64,000 bases of DNA from Prescottella defluvii (GCA_029690005.1 CP121458.1:806001-870000), one strand, 5' to 3'. Counted from the first letter of the stretch, positions 30,693-40,220 are shown. The notes: generated by a model from the letters alone, not told the origin. Numbers and translations: made by a program.

Positions 30693-31631
30693 ATGACTGC
30701 GACGATTGCGGAGACCGGCGACTGGGATGCCGCCTCACGAGCCGTGGCTGGGGCCTACTTCCCGCACACCCTGACCGACCTCTCGTCGAACGGGAGCCTC
30801 AACCTGACGATGCGAACAGTTGACCTCGGCCCTGTGGTGCTTGGCCGACTCGGCTGGGGCGCAGATGTGTCGATCGACTGTGACTACCCTGGCGCATACG
30901 AAGTGAACATCCCACTCTCCGGCTCACTCGAATCACGTTCCGGCAATGGAGTAGTCGTCTCGAGACCCGGACAAGCGACCGTGTTTTCGGCCGGTCAACC
31001 GACCTTGATCAGCAGGTGGAGTCGCGACTGCACGGTTGTCGGGGTGAAGTTCGACGAGGAGTACCTCAATCAGGAGGCGGATCGCGTCCTAGGGTCTGTG
31101 GTACGCCGCACCTTGGAGCTGCCGACTCAGCTCGACCTTTCAGCAGGGACCGCCCAAGGCTGGATGACCTTGGTGCGATCGCTGACCGCGCAACTACGCA
31201 GCCCTGCGGATCTGCTCTCAAACCCTCTTGTGGGGCCTCAACTCGCAGGTGCGATCACAACGGCATTCATACTCGCCGTCACCCCCGACGACGGGGAACG
31301 TGCGACCGCACTACGGCCCCGGATCATCAAGCGGGTCCTCGACAGTTTGAACGCCGACCCCGCGCGCGCGTGGACAGCGGCCGATATGGCCGAACTTGCC
31401 GGCACCAGCGTCCGGCGTCTGCAGGAAGGATTTCGCGAGTACGTTGGGCGCAGCCCCACGCAATGCCTGCTCGACATACGTCTCGATCGCGCGCACACCG
31501 ATTTCGCCCAGTATGGTCAGGCTGTCACGGTCGCTGAGGTAGCAGCTCGCTGGGGCTTCTCCCATCCAGGCCGATTTTCCGCGGCGTATAGGCGCCGCTA
31601 CGGAAAGCTGCCTTCCGAATCGGGCGCATAA
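30693..31631 (+). CDS. gcoR: AraC-family regulator, probable guaiacol-responsive GcoR
   Basis: This intact regulator has about 312 residues. Residues about 30-170 form the AraC-binding-like domain (VVLGRLGWGADVSIDCDYPG, NIPLSGSLESRSGNGVVVSR, VVGVKFDEEYLNQEADRVLG). The C-terminal two-helix AraC DNA-binding domain reads WTAADMAELAGTSVRRLQEG and VTVAEVAARWGFSHPGRFSA, ending YRRRYGKLPSES. The ATG at 30693 is preferred, with GGAGG upstream; a GTG at 30681 lacks a ribosome site. Divergence from gcoA is the arrangement reported for gco clusters, where an AraC-type gene (gcoR) accompanies gcoAB. Activation by guaiacol is inferred. Confidence 0.85.
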   Translation: MTATIAETGDWDAASRAVAGAYFPHTLTDLSSNGSLNLTMRTVDLGPVVLGRLGWGADVSIDCDYPGAYEVNIPLSGSLESRSGNGVVVSRPGQATVFSAGQPTLISRWSRDCTVVGVKFDEEYLNQEADRVLGSVVRRTLELPTQLDLSAGTAQGWMTLVRSLTAQLRSPADLLSNPLVGPQLAGAITTAFILAVTPDDGERATALRPRIIKRVLDSLNADPARAWTAADMAELAGTSVRRLQEGFREYVGRSPTQCLLDIRLDRAHTDFAQYGQAVTVAEVAARWGFSHPGRFSAAYRRRYGKLPSESGA

Positions 31632-31896
31632 TGCTCAATCCATCCAAAGCGGACGTTCGGCTTCGCGACCTGGATTCACGACCGTGACGCGGTCTGGACC
31701 GCGAGTGAATGCGACCGGCTGGTAATGAAGTGTCGGGGAGCGGTCGAGGAGGCCAAGGTCACCATAGCCGATACGGCTAGGCATCGAGTGCCGGCATCGC
31801 CCGATCCAGCACTCCCGTCGGGTGGAGGAACTGTAATGGCCATCTTCCTCGGTGGACATGGGTGACGTTGGAGTTTCTGGGCCGCTGAGCACATGC

Positions 31897-31990
31897 GGAA
31901 AAGGACATCTTCGCGCGGAATTTCGTGGACAAGTGTCGTGGAAGATCTTGAAAATCCCAGGTGACTCGGACAAGTAGATCCGGAACCTAC
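31897..31990 (+). repeat. 94-bp intergenic repeat, copy B
   Basis: It begins GGAAAAGGACATCTTCGCGC and ends GACAAGTAGATCCGGAACCT followed by AC. It aligns with copy A over all 94 bases without gaps. It lies 266 bases after the gcoR stop. The region 31991-32407 up to gapB holds no gene I can support. Confidence 0.85.
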
Positions 31991-32407
31991 AGAGACAAAA
32001 GTCGGGCATGGTGAGATTTTCGCCGCAGGTCATTCCGGCCGATATCCGGTAGCCACTGCTCTTCACCTCCGCGAGGCAGCAGTCTTTCGATTTAATGACT
32101 GAATTATGTTGTGTAGCTGACTGGTTCGCCGATTCGGTGTTCGAGTAGTAGTCGTTGAGCTACGTCTTTGACGGCACGGCCGAGTCTCGTCGAAGTGCAA
32201 ACGGCGTGTCTCGCGGGTCTTCCTGCGTCTCCCCAGCAGCAGCCGTCGCGTGCTTGGTGCGTGGTGCCTGTCGCCGCGAGGAGGCGCTTCCATATGCTTG
32301 GTGGTGCGCACGCCGTTCTCCGCACCATGGGTGTATGACGTGCGTCTCATCCAGTCCGGCGTCCGACCTACGAGCACGCCAATGAGCAAGGAAGCCAGAG
32401 GAACGCA

Positions 32408-33871
32408 GTGAGCACAGCGGAACTTACCCATTGGAACTCCGAGGAAGCTCTCGCGGAAGCGATGATCCCGATCATCGGCGGCCTGCACCGCAGGCATTCG
32501 GTGACCATCCTGCTGCACAGTCGCTCGCTGGTGAACAGGTCGGTCATCAAGATCCTGCGGACCCATCGCTTCGCCCGACAGATCCGTGGCGACGAGTTGT
32601 CCGTCGAGGAGACGTTCCCGTTCCTCGAGGCGCTGACCGACCTCGATCTGCGGCCGTCGAAGATCGACCTCGGCCTTTTGGTGAGCGCCTACCAGGCCCA
32701 CGGTGGCGGAATGCCGATTCCCGAGTTCGTCGCGGAGAGCCTCGCCGACCTGGTCGGTGGTGCCCAGGCGAGTCCCGCGCAGCCCCAGGATGTCGTCCTC
32801 TACGGATTCGGGCGTATCGGTCGACTCGTCACGCGACTGCTCATCGAGAAGGCCGGTTCGGGCAACGGCTTGAACCTGCGTGCTGTGGTGGTCCGGAAGG
32901 GTGGCAAGGACGACCTGGTCAAGCGCGCGTCACTGCTGCGCCGCGACTCCGTCCACGGCCAGTTCAACGGCACGATCAAGGTCGATGAGGAGAACAACGC
33001 GCTCATCGCCAACGGCAACGTCATCAAGTTCATCTACAGCAACGATCCGACGAGTATCGACTACACCGAGTACGGCATCGACAATGCGATCCTGATCGAC
33101 AACACCGGTATCTGGCGTGACCGCGACGGGCTGTCGCAGCACCTGCGCCCCGGTGTGGCGAAGGTGGTCTTGACCGCGCCCGGCAAGGGCGACGTCCCCA
33201 ACATCGTGCACGGCGTCAATCACCGTGACGTCGATCCGGACGAACGCATCGTGTCGTGTGCGTCCTGCACCACGAACGCCATCGTGCCGCCGCTGAAGAC
33301 CATGGACGACGAGTACGGTGTCGTGCGCGGCCACGTCGAGACCGTGCACTCGTTCACCAACGACCAGAACCTGCTGGACAACTACCACAAGGCCGATCGG
33401 CGCGGCCGATCGGCGCCGTTCAACCTCGTCCTCACCGAGACGGGCGCGGCCTCCGCGATCGCGAAGGCGCTTCCCGACCTGAAGGCCAAGATCACCGGCA
33501 ACTCGATCCGCGTGCCCACGCCGGACGTGTCCGTCGCGATCCTCAACCTTCAGCTCGGTCGCGAGACCACCAAAGATGAAGTGCTGGAGCACCTTCACCA
33601 GGAATCGCTCACCGGAGCGTTGAGCCGGAACCTCGACTACACCTCGGCAACCGACGCCGTGTCGAGCGACTTCATCGGCTCGCGCGCGGCGTGCATCGTC
33701 GACGCGAACGCAGCGATCGTCGACGGCGACACCGCCATCCTGTACGTCTGGTACGACAACGAGTTCGGCTACTCCTGCCAGGTGGTCCGCACCGTCCAGT
33801 ACCTCTCGGGCGTGGAGTACCCCATCTACCCGGCGGTCGACGCGCCCGCTGCCGCTGGAGCGATCGCCTAG
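32408..33871 (+). CDS. gapB: Glyceraldehyde-3-phosphate dehydrogenase, long GapB type
   Basis: This intact protein has 487 residues, about 140 more than ordinary GapA, through an N-terminal extension (residues about 1-130, LVNRSVIKILRTHRFARQIR). That matches the long GapB form of Corynebacterium and relatives. The Rossmann motif VLYGFGRIGRLVTRLL is near residue 135. The catalytic site CASCTTNAIVPPLK has its Cys near residue 285, and YDNEFGYSCQVVRTV ends the catalytic domain. In C. glutamicum GapB works in the gluconeogenic direction with NADP(H) preference; the same role here is inferred. The GTG at 32408 follows AGAGGAACGC. Confidence 0.9.
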   Translation: MSTAELTHWNSEEALAEAMIPIIGGLHRRHSVTILLHSRSLVNRSVIKILRTHRFARQIRGDELSVEETFPFLEALTDLDLRPSKIDLGLLVSAYQAHGGGMPIPEFVAESLADLVGGAQASPAQPQDVVLYGFGRIGRLVTRLLIEKAGSGNGLNLRAVVVRKGGKDDLVKRASLLRRDSVHGQFNGTIKVDEENNALIANGNVIKFIYSNDPTSIDYTEYGIDNAILIDNTGIWRDRDGLSQHLRPGVAKVVLTAPGKGDVPNIVHGVNHRDVDPDERIVSCASCTTNAIVPPLKTMDDEYGVVRGHVETVHSFTNDQNLLDNYHKADRRGRSAPFNLVLTETGAASAIAKALPDLKAKITGNSIRVPTPDVSVAILNLQLGRETTKDEVLEHLHQESLTGALSRNLDYTSATDAVSSDFIGSRAACIVDANAAIVDGDTAILYVWYDNEFGYSCQVVRTVQYLSGVEYPIYPAVDAPAAAGAIA

Positions 33872-33916
33872 CCTCGGGATTTCGCATCCTGTGGGTTGAA
33901 GGCGGCGGAGTGTAAG

Positions 33917-34006
33917 GCACGGATCTGCGGCCGGAATCTACGGGACATTTCTCGTGGAAGATCTTGAAAGGCGCAGGAACGTTGGGCAAGTTGATCCGGA
34001 ACCTAC
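33917..34006 (+). repeat. Intergenic repeat, diverged copy C
   Basis: It shares with copies A and B a CGGAAT block, CGTGGAAGATCTTGAAA and the end AGTTGATCCGGAACCTAC, with many changes between. It lies in the gap between the convergent gapB and MDR reductase genes. An inverted short form (ends of the element joined, middle missing) follows at 34020-34056. Confidence 0.7.
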
Positions 34007-34036
34007 AGCTGCTGCTGCGGCTGTAGGTTCCGGATC
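33993..34036. terminator. 17-bp hairpin between gapB and MDR reductase
   Basis: The arms GATCCGGAACCTACAGC (33993-34009) and its exact complement (34020-34036) enclose a 10-base loop, TGCTGCTGCG. It is made by the end of repeat copy C and its inverted short form. It sits between two convergent genes and could terminate both. The right arm reaches the last base of the reductase stop codon. Confidence 0.6.
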
Positions 34037-35012
34037 TAGATGGCCTTTTCCGTGCCCACATTCAGCAGGATCTTGCCGCCACGGAGGAGATGCTGCACCG
34101 CGTCCTGGATATGTTCGAGGGGGTACACGCCTCCCACTGGGACAGTGAGGGTGCCGTCGGCCACCAGCGGTGCAGCCTCACGAATGACAGGCACTACCTT
34201 GTCGCGGTAGTCGAAGTCGCCGATGAAGAATCCACGGACGGTGAGGTGCTTGGCGACCAGTGTCGAGGTGTCGACCCACATGGGTTCGTTCCTGGCCCAG
34301 GAATAGCTGACCGACCATCCACCGTCGGAAAGTAATTCGAGCAGCCGCGCCACCCCCGGCCCGCCGACGGCTTCCACCGCCAGCGCCACTCGCGCGTCGC
34401 CGATCACTGCTCGAACATCGCCGACCGCATCGGGGTCGTCGACGTGGACCACGTCGGCGCCGGCCGCTGTGAGCTCGGCGAACGTCGCGTCGTCACGGGC
34501 CAGGTTGATCGTCTTCAGTCCACGAAGTTTGGCCAGCGCGATCAATGACCGTCCCACACCGGAGTTCGCGGCGTTCTGAACCACCCAGTCACCGGGCTGC
34601 ACGGGGGTGCATTCACTGAGCATCAACCCTGCCGTCGGGGGTTGCTGCCCAGCATCGAGTACTGCTCGATGTTGCCGCCCGAGGGGAGCGCGAACAGGCC
34701 GTCGGCGGGCACGACGAGCCGCTCACGCCACGCGCCGGAATACAGGGGCAGCACGACCAGATCGCCGACTTGAAGTCCATCGACCTCGGCGCCGGCGGCA
34801 AGCACGCGGGCGACCCCCTCTGCGCCTGGTATGTGGGGCAGGGGTGGTCGCGCAAGCATGCCGGTGACAACCAGTAGGTCGTGTTTGTTCAACGGCGAGA
34901 TCTCAACGCTCAACAGAACCTCATGCGGACCCGGTGGCGGCGGCTCCTCGATGTCGACGACGCGGAGTACCTGGGCGGGGTCGCCGAACTTATCAATCTG
35001 GATGGCGCGCAT
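34036..35012 (-). CDS. MDR-family zinc-free reductase (enoyl reductase/quinone oxidoreductase type), one frame break
   Basis: It is about 326 residues when joined. The N-terminal GroES-like domain reads MRAIQIDKFGDPAQVLRVVD, SPLNKHDLLVVTGMLARPPL and PHIPGAEGVARVLAAGAEV. The NADPH-binding domain has WVVQNAANSGVGRSLIALAK. This layout resembles 2-enoyl thioester reductases and quinone oxidoreductases; no zinc-ligand set is visible. The frame breaks at about 34637: one extra G in the five-G run gives GSNPPTAGLMLSECTP. The ATG at 35012 follows GGAGAGGAA. It is convergent with gapB. The last codons and the stop lie within a copy of the intergenic repeat. Confidence 0.82.
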
Positions 35013-35602
35013 ATTGATTCCTCTCCATCGAAGGTGGGGGCCGCTGTGTGAGCGGCCGCCTACCGAGGCAAACTGATCAGCGACTCCTACCCCTGGTTGC
35101 ATGGCTGCTTGCGGAGTTGACCGTCGAAACCGGGTTATGTCGTGGTGACACCGGATCGAAGACGAGCGGGCCGCGCCTGTCCGACGTCGAGAACCATGCA
35201 TTCGTAGAAATGTTGTGCTGCAACTAATCTCGGAACTACCCGCACCCGCCCGGCAACTCTCCTTAGCTTGTGCGGCGCGCTTGATGATGTTGGATGGTGC
35301 GCCTCCTCGCTGTGGGTTCCTGGAGAAGCGCGAGCGCAGAGGGCGCCCTCACGACTGAGTATGCGAGTCGCGGCCTGAATATTGGACTTGTGCTCGTAGG
35401 AGCGGCCAGGTAACGAAGTCAGTGCTTAGGATCCGGTCGCCTCGACGCCATCCTGACTCCTCGCTTTCGGGAGTTACCAGTGCCTTGATCGTCCGCCCAG
35501 GATGAGAGAGTCGTCAAGTGAGGTCTCCCCCGGATGGTGAACATCCTGCGGCGCTCGTCGTCGTCCTTGCGCGGGGACGCGGGTAGGCACAGTATTCCGG
35601 GC
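35013..35602. other. Intergenic stretch without recognised gene
   Basis: About 590 bases separate the divergent MDR reductase and the unknown protein at 35603. Both promoters should be here. Short frames are present on both strands but none has a ribosome site, family motif or codon pattern that I trust. Confidence 0.5.
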
Positions 35603-36103
35603 ATGGGATTCTCGCTGATCTTCGTACGTGTCCAGGGGGACGAGCAGCGCGACGCGGATCGTGATGCCGTTGCGTCCTTTCTCGAGACGCACGGCCTGCA
35701 TACGACGGACAGCGACGGCCAGGGTTCGCTTCTCGTCGATGCCGACGGGCAGGCGCTTTCGTTCGACGGCCACTGGACCGACCTGCACCTCGACCCGCTC
35801 GATCAGAAGGGGCCGCTGAGCGGTGGGATCGATCACGCCTCTCTGTCGGACGAGGAGACGACGTTCATCTACGAGCTGTGCGTCGCGGCCGGCTTCCTCA
35901 TCGCCAATCCGCAGGGCAACCCGACCTATCTCGTCCCCGGCGCCGATCATGCACCGGGAGAGGTGCCGGATCCGGAGGACATGGATTGGGTGAACAGCGC
36001 CGCCGAGCTGAGGCAGGCGCTCGCCGGCAACTTCGACGACTTTCGCGAGTGGCGTGACCGCGTGGTCGCGCAGTACGTGGACGGGCAGGCGGACGGCGAG
36101 TAG
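35603..36103 (+). CDS. Uncharacterised acidic cytoplasmic protein
   Basis: This intact frame has 166 residues. It begins MGFSLIFVRVQGDEQRDADR, with later DLHLDPLDQKGPLSGGIDHA, and ends AQYVDGQADGE. It is Asp/Glu-rich, with no signal peptide or membrane helix. The ATG at 35603 is chosen over an upstream GTG at 35534, since the added residues are Arg/Ser-rich and unlike the rest. It is followed after 74 bases by another small unknown acidic protein. No family recognised. Confidence 0.65.
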   Translation: MGFSLIFVRVQGDEQRDADRDAVASFLETHGLHTTDSDGQGSLLVDADGQALSFDGHWTDLHLDPLDQKGPLSGGIDHASLSDEETTFIYELCVAAGFLIANPQGNPTYLVPGADHAPGEVPDPEDMDWVNSAAELRQALAGNFDDFREWRDRVVAQYVDGQADGE

Positions 36104-36177
36104 CGTGCGCCAACCCGGCGGCGCACGGCGGCGACTCGATCCGGGGAACCGTCGTTCCCGGTCGCTAGGCTGTCGCA

Positions 36178-36633
36178 ATGTCGATGAACTTCATGCTGGG
36201 CTTCGTGCCGAACACCGACCTCTCGGCCTTCGGGGCTGACGCCGAATCGACCATCGACTTCGACGGCGCGAGCCGCAGCACCGCGGCCGGCCCGTCGGCC
36301 GCGCAGGTCGGCGCGCACGTGCTGCTCGTGGATCCCGGTTTCGATCTCCAGCAGCTTCCGCAGCTCTCCGAGCCGCCCGCAGGAACGGTGCTGGTCACCC
36401 TCGGTGGCACGAGCGATGTCTACGTGGTCCAGTCGTTCGGCGGCGACCCCCGCCTGCGAGTGCTCGCCGAGCGCGAGGTCGCCGAAGACCTCGGTGCCCC
36501 AATCGATGCCGAGGTGGTGTTCGAGACCGAGGACGACCCGGAGGACGCGCACCTGGAGTTCGTCTGCCGCCTCGCTGGGATCACGGTCGACGAGCTGTGG
36601 AACCTCGAGTGTGTGCCGCTCGCCACCACCTGA
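36178..36633 (+). CDS. Uncharacterised protein
   Basis: This intact frame has 151 residues: MSMNFMLGFVPNTDLSAFGA, HVLLVDPGFDLQQLPQLSEP and LVTLGGTSDVYVVQSFGGDP. It is soluble and acidic at the C-terminus (FETEDDPEDAHLEFVCRLAG). Close spacing behind the gene at 35603 suggests one transcript. I do not recognise a family. Confidence 0.65.
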   Translation: MSMNFMLGFVPNTDLSAFGADAESTIDFDGASRSTAAGPSAAQVGAHVLLVDPGFDLQQLPQLSEPPAGTVLVTLGGTSDVYVVQSFGGDPRLRVLAEREVAEDLGAPIDAEVVFETEDDPEDAHLEFVCRLAGITVDELWNLECVPLATT

Positions 36634-36800
36634 CCATCCGCCCACAGGGCGCCGGCGAGCATCAGGTCCGAATCGACGCCGGTGGATCAGGGCTCGGTGG
36701 GCCATCTCGTGCTTCCGCGAAAAGTGGTGCGCACCTTGGCGTCAGAGGTGAACTCCCTGCCCGACATCGCTGAGCGGGTAGTCGCCGGCCGGAAGCATCC

Positions 36801-37714
36801 TCATTCTGGAACCGATGGAAAGCCGGCGCAGCTCGCGGCACGCTCTGGATCGAGGGCATGGAGGATCTGTTCCACGGCGGCGGGGTCGGACGGCAGTTGC
36901 AGATGCTCGGAAGTGTCTCCGGGGCATGGGTTCTGCAGGACGATGTTGTGGACGTTGGGTGCGTCTGCGAGTAGCCCTGTGGTGAAGGGGGTGGCGACTT
37001 CGTCGTATCGGGACACGACCGCGGTGAAGTGCACCGCGGGTACCCGGGTCGGATCAGGGTTTAGCGCTGACAGAAACGGCGATCCAGCCGCAAGTTGACT
37101 GCATTGTGCGCAGACCGCCGCGAGTGCGCTCGTTCACGCCCGGCATACGCAGCGCGATGGCACTGCCATCGAGGTCGGATCCATGGAACGGCGTACCGAG
37201 GGTGACGAGATTGTCGACTCGGTCGGCACCACCGAGATTGGTGAGGTAGTAGAACGCGGTCGCGCCACTCGCGGAGTGCGCGACGATGTCGACCTTGGCG
37301 GCTCCGGTGGCCGCTCGGACCCGCTCGATGTAGTCGCCGACCTCTTTCGCGGTGTCCGGCACGCTCGCAAACCCTCCGGTGTCCCCGAAGGCGGTTTTGC
37401 CGATCGTCGTGCTGAATACGCAGTACCCCTCGTTTGCGAGCAGCGGCGACACCGTCTGCCACGTCAAGGTGTCGGTCGAAGCGAAGCCGTGAAGGAGCAC
37501 AACAGGATTCGGATGTGCGGGGTAGGCCGGCAGGTCCAGTCGTCGGCGCCGGGGGCGCCTGACCGGGGTGGGTGAGCTGCGCGGTCAGGCCGGCCAGGTA
37601 CCCGGAAGGGACCGGGTATTGCGTCTGGGCGTTCGCGACGACACCCGATATCGTCGACAAGCCCATCGCTGCGGCGACGGTTGAGGCGGCGAGCAGACGT
37701 TTCGGTATTCCCAT
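36801..37714 (-). CDS. Secreted triacylglycerol lipase-like hydrolase (several frame breaks)
   Basis: The ATG at 37714 starts a signal peptide (MGIPKRLLAASTVAAAMGLS, cleavage likely after VVANA). The catalytic domain follows in another frame (LLHGFASTDTLTWQTVSPLL, DIVAHSASGATAFYYLTNLG, VTLGTPFHGSDLDGSAIAL). The end lies in a third frame (HFTAVVSRYDEVATPFTTGL to the stop at 36801). Breaks are near 37565, 37505 and 37066. The order matches actinobacterial extracellular lipases of the alpha/beta fold. The nucleophile motif is A-H-S-A-S rather than G-H-S-x-G. Upstream GGGGAG supports the start. It is likely exported and acts on lipid esters. Confidence 0.7.
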
Positions 37715-37917
37715 TTTGCGGTACTCCCCTGTTCGTCGAATAGCGACAGGCCGGTCGTTGGACCGTAGCAGGGTCTTTCCCCGACGGACTTCCAAAATGG
37801 GACTCAGAACGACCTGAAGTGATCAACGAATCATGATGAGTGTTAGCCGATTTCGACTGTTTCGAGCGGTATGTTTGAAATGTGTCCTGCGCGCGTGGGG
37901 CACACGGCCGCCGCCGA

Positions 37918-37940
37918 TGGGACAAGTAGATCCGGAACCT
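37918..37940 (+). repeat. Intergenic repeat, terminal fragment D
   Basis: GGGACAAGTAGATCCGGAACCT repeats the last 20-odd bases of copies A and B exactly over the core GACAAGTAGATCCGGAACCT. The upstream part of the element is not recognisable. It lies between the divergent lipase and SRPBCC genes. Confidence 0.6.
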
Positions 37941-37976
37941 TGTGCCCGAACCTTCGGCCGGGAATCATGTTCGATC

Positions 37977-38522
37977 ATGAGCAGCCGGCAGGTGCCCGTG
38001 GCAGTGCAGTCCTCGTGTTGCGCGCCGCCGGACCATGCCTTCGCAGTGATTGCGCCGATCGACCTCACCCAGATCTTCACGGGCATGGGACCGCTGCCGG
38101 CGGTCGTCGGCGTGTCCGGTCAGACTGGGCCGTGGGATACGGTCGGTCGCCAACGGCGTCCACAGCTGTCGGACGGCTCCACGGCCACCGAGCGACTGAC
38201 CGTGTACGACCGGCCCCGCACGTTCGGTTACGAGATCACCGACTTCACCGGCCCGTTGAGGCACATCGTCGAGAAGGTGTCTGGTCAGTGGACGTTCACG
38301 CCGGACGGGCCGCACTGTCTCGTTCAGTGGACCTACACCTTTCACCCCGGACCCGGCCGCGGGCTGGTCGTTCGGCTCGTGGCCGCCCCGCTGTGGCGGC
38401 GCTATGCGAGGGCCACGCTCGCGCGCGGTGGCGCTGGCGGAGCAGCGTTGACTGCCCGCCGACCAGCTGCTTGTCGCCGTGTGGGATCGGAACACACGGT
38501 TACCGTCCACCACGAAAGTTGA
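37977..38522 (+). CDS. SRPBCC (START-like) family protein
   Basis: The ATG at 37977 begins MSSRQVPVAVQSSCCAPPDH. The core IAPIDLTQIFTGMGPLPAVV, then YEITDFTGPLRHIVEKVSG and WTYTFHPGPGRGLVVRLVAA, has the helix-grip polyketide-cyclase-like pattern. After RRYARATLARG the frame reads into Arg/Ala-rich text (TARRPAACRRVGSEHTVTVH), so a base may be missing near 38425 and the real end may lie earlier. The family binds hydrophobic ligands; no ligand is known here. Confidence 0.65.
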   Translation: MSSRQVPVAVQSSCCAPPDHAFAVIAPIDLTQIFTGMGPLPAVVGVSGQTGPWDTVGRQRRPQLSDGSTATERLTVYDRPRTFGYEITDFTGPLRHIVEKVSGQWTFTPDGPHCLVQWTYTFHPGPGRGLVVRLVAAPLWRRYARATLARGGAGGAALTARRPAACRRVGSEHTVTVHHES

Positions 38523-38552
38523 GTCCGGCGGCCGGGACAACGCCGCGATCCC

Positions 38553-39918
38553 TCAATCTGCAGCGGTGTGTCCCGCTAGGCCTCGTAGCGTGCGGACGGC
38601 GTCGTCGCGCCGGTCGAAGGGCACCAGGATGTGGTCGTGGTGGAACCCCGCGAGCACGTTGCAGCTGATCCCCGCTCGTGCGAGTGCGGATGAGAAGGCT
38701 GCGGTCAGTCCGACGGCCTCGAGTGACGAGTGGACGGTGAGAGTGAGCCAGGCAGAGACGAACTCGCCCGAGAGGCTGTGGGCCTCCGCGTCGCTGCGAC
38801 GGATCACCAGCGTGACGCCCTCACTCTCGACCGCCGTTGCCTGGGCGACGGCGAGGGCCGGATGTGTCGGATCGACGGTGGCGTAGACGTACGGTTCGGG
38901 ACGTACCTCGACGTCGAGGGTGCGGAGTATCTCCGCGAGGTCGGTGAGCCCGCTGGCTTTGCCAGGTTCCGGTGATCTGTCCGACGGGTGCGGCGGCGTC
39001 GGCATGTGTCGGGCAAGTCGTTCGAGCAGCCATGAGTTGACGCCGTCGAGTGCGGTCCTGGCCATCGCCGTGGGGTGGCCCGTGAACCCGTGGGGTGACT
39101 CGGGGTAGATCCGCAGCTCGACGTCGTTGCCGGCGGCGGACAGTCGCCCTGCCATCGCGAGGTTGTCCTCCAACAACACGTCCTCGCTCCCGACGACCAG
39201 CAGCGTCGGGGGAGCCCGTGGAGGTCGCCGTAGATGGGAGAGATGTCCGGGACGGTGCGGTCTTCCACGTGGCCGGCGTACGCCTGGATGAAGTACTCGT
39301 CGGCGATCCGGCGTCCGGCCGGAGTTTGTGCGCTCGAGTCGTAGGTGCCGAATTGCAGTGCGGCGCCGGTGAACTTGCCGACGGTTCCGCGATCCCTGAG
39401 CCGGAGCAGCGTTGCCAGAGCGAGTGTCGCTCCCGCCGATCGCCCCCGATCGCCAGTCGGGATGATCCGAAACGGGCATCGGCGTGTTCGACCAGCCAGA
39501 GCGCCACCGCTTCACAGTCATCGGGTGCGGCCGGCCACGGGTGCTCGGGCGCCAGCCGGTAGTCGACGCTGACGACGGCGATGTGGAGAGCGTCTGCCAG
39601 CTCACGGTTCCGCACGTCGTCTCCCGCTGCGGTGCCCATGTAGAAGCCGCCGCCGTGGATGTCCAGGTACACGCCGCGCGCCCGGCCGTCGGTGGGAGTG
39701 CAGATCCTCACCGGCACACGCCTTCCCGCGGCTTCGACGATCTCTTCGGTCGCCGGCGGATCGGCGGGCGAAGGCGCGGGCCTCCTCGCCCGTACCTCCC
39801 GCAGCTCGTCGAGAGTGCCGGGGCCACGTCCGGCTGCCCTCGACGCGTAGAAGCTCCGAGCTTCGTCGACCTGCTCCGCAGGCACGTCAGCCAGCAAAAC
39901 GTCCAGCGCGAACCGCAC
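38553..39918 (-). CDS. Alpha/beta hydrolase-3 (HSL type) joined to an ACT-domain protein; frame breaks
   Basis: The GTG at 39918 has GAGGAGG 7 bases upstream. The hydrolase part shows the HSL oxyanion motif DIHGGGFYMGTA, SVDYRLAPEHPWPAAPDDCE and, with one base restored near 39450, IGGDSAGATLALATLLRLRD. Histidine is in IYPESPHGFTGHP. Another break lies near 39215. In the final frame the hydrolase end (LLERLARHMPTPPHP) runs without a stop into a complete ACT-type protein (LTDLAEILRTLDVEVRPEPY, FSSALARAGISCNVLAGFHH, DHILVPFDRRDDAVRTLRGL). Such ACT proteins are normally separate, about 125 residues long. This is either a real fusion or two genes whose boundary is hidden by an indel near 38960. 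Confidence 0.6.
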
Positions 39919-40038
39919 GCGGGCCCTCCTCGCATTCAGGTGTCTCGACACGACGCTGTCGCCACACCGCCGCAAACGGCTTCCCGTTGCACGCCGGGCT
40001 GGGCCGCGTCGAGCACATTACGTGAAGGCGCCCACCGC

Positions 40039-40161
40039 CTACCGCTGCCGCGCTTTGAATCGTGGGTTCTTCTTGTTGATGACGTACACGCGGCCTCGGC
40101 GCCGGACGACCTGTGATCCGGGCTGCTGCTTCAGCGACTTGAGAGAGTTTCGTACCTTCAC
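40039..40161 (-). CDS. rpmJ: 50S ribosomal protein L36, zinc-free paralogue
   Basis: This 40-residue protein reads [20 protein letters not shown], then [20 protein letters not shown]. The cysteines and histidine that bind zinc in ordinary L36 are absent, so this is the C-minus (YkgO-type) form used when zinc is scarce. The GTG at 40161 has AAGGAG 6 bases upstream. A probable Zur operator lies at 40204-40220. It stands alone, without the other zinc-free ribosomal genes that often accompany it. Confidence 0.92.
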   Translation of the reverse strand: MKVRNSLKSLKQQPGSQVVRRRGRVYVINKKNPRFKARQR

Positions 40162-40203
40162 CGTGTCTCCTTCGGCTGTGAGTGACGTTTGTCCATGCTA
40201 AAC

Positions 40204-40220
40204 GAAAACGATTATCATTA
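40204..40220 (-). promoter_or_regulatory. Probable Zur box upstream of rpmJ
   Basis: GAAAACGATTATCATTA contains an imperfect dyad AACGAT-T-ATCATT and resembles the actinobacterial Zur consensus (TGAAAATGATT-type). It lies 43 bases before the start of the zinc-free L36 gene, the classic Zur target. It is a clear AT-rich island in this GC-rich DNA. Confidence 0.75.

Noticed and set aside
32063..32701. Minus-strand frame overlapping the gapB start
   Set aside because: It overlaps the intact gapB N-terminus and is Arg/Thr-rich with no recognisable domain. A remnant in 32100-32330 cannot be excluded but is not supported.
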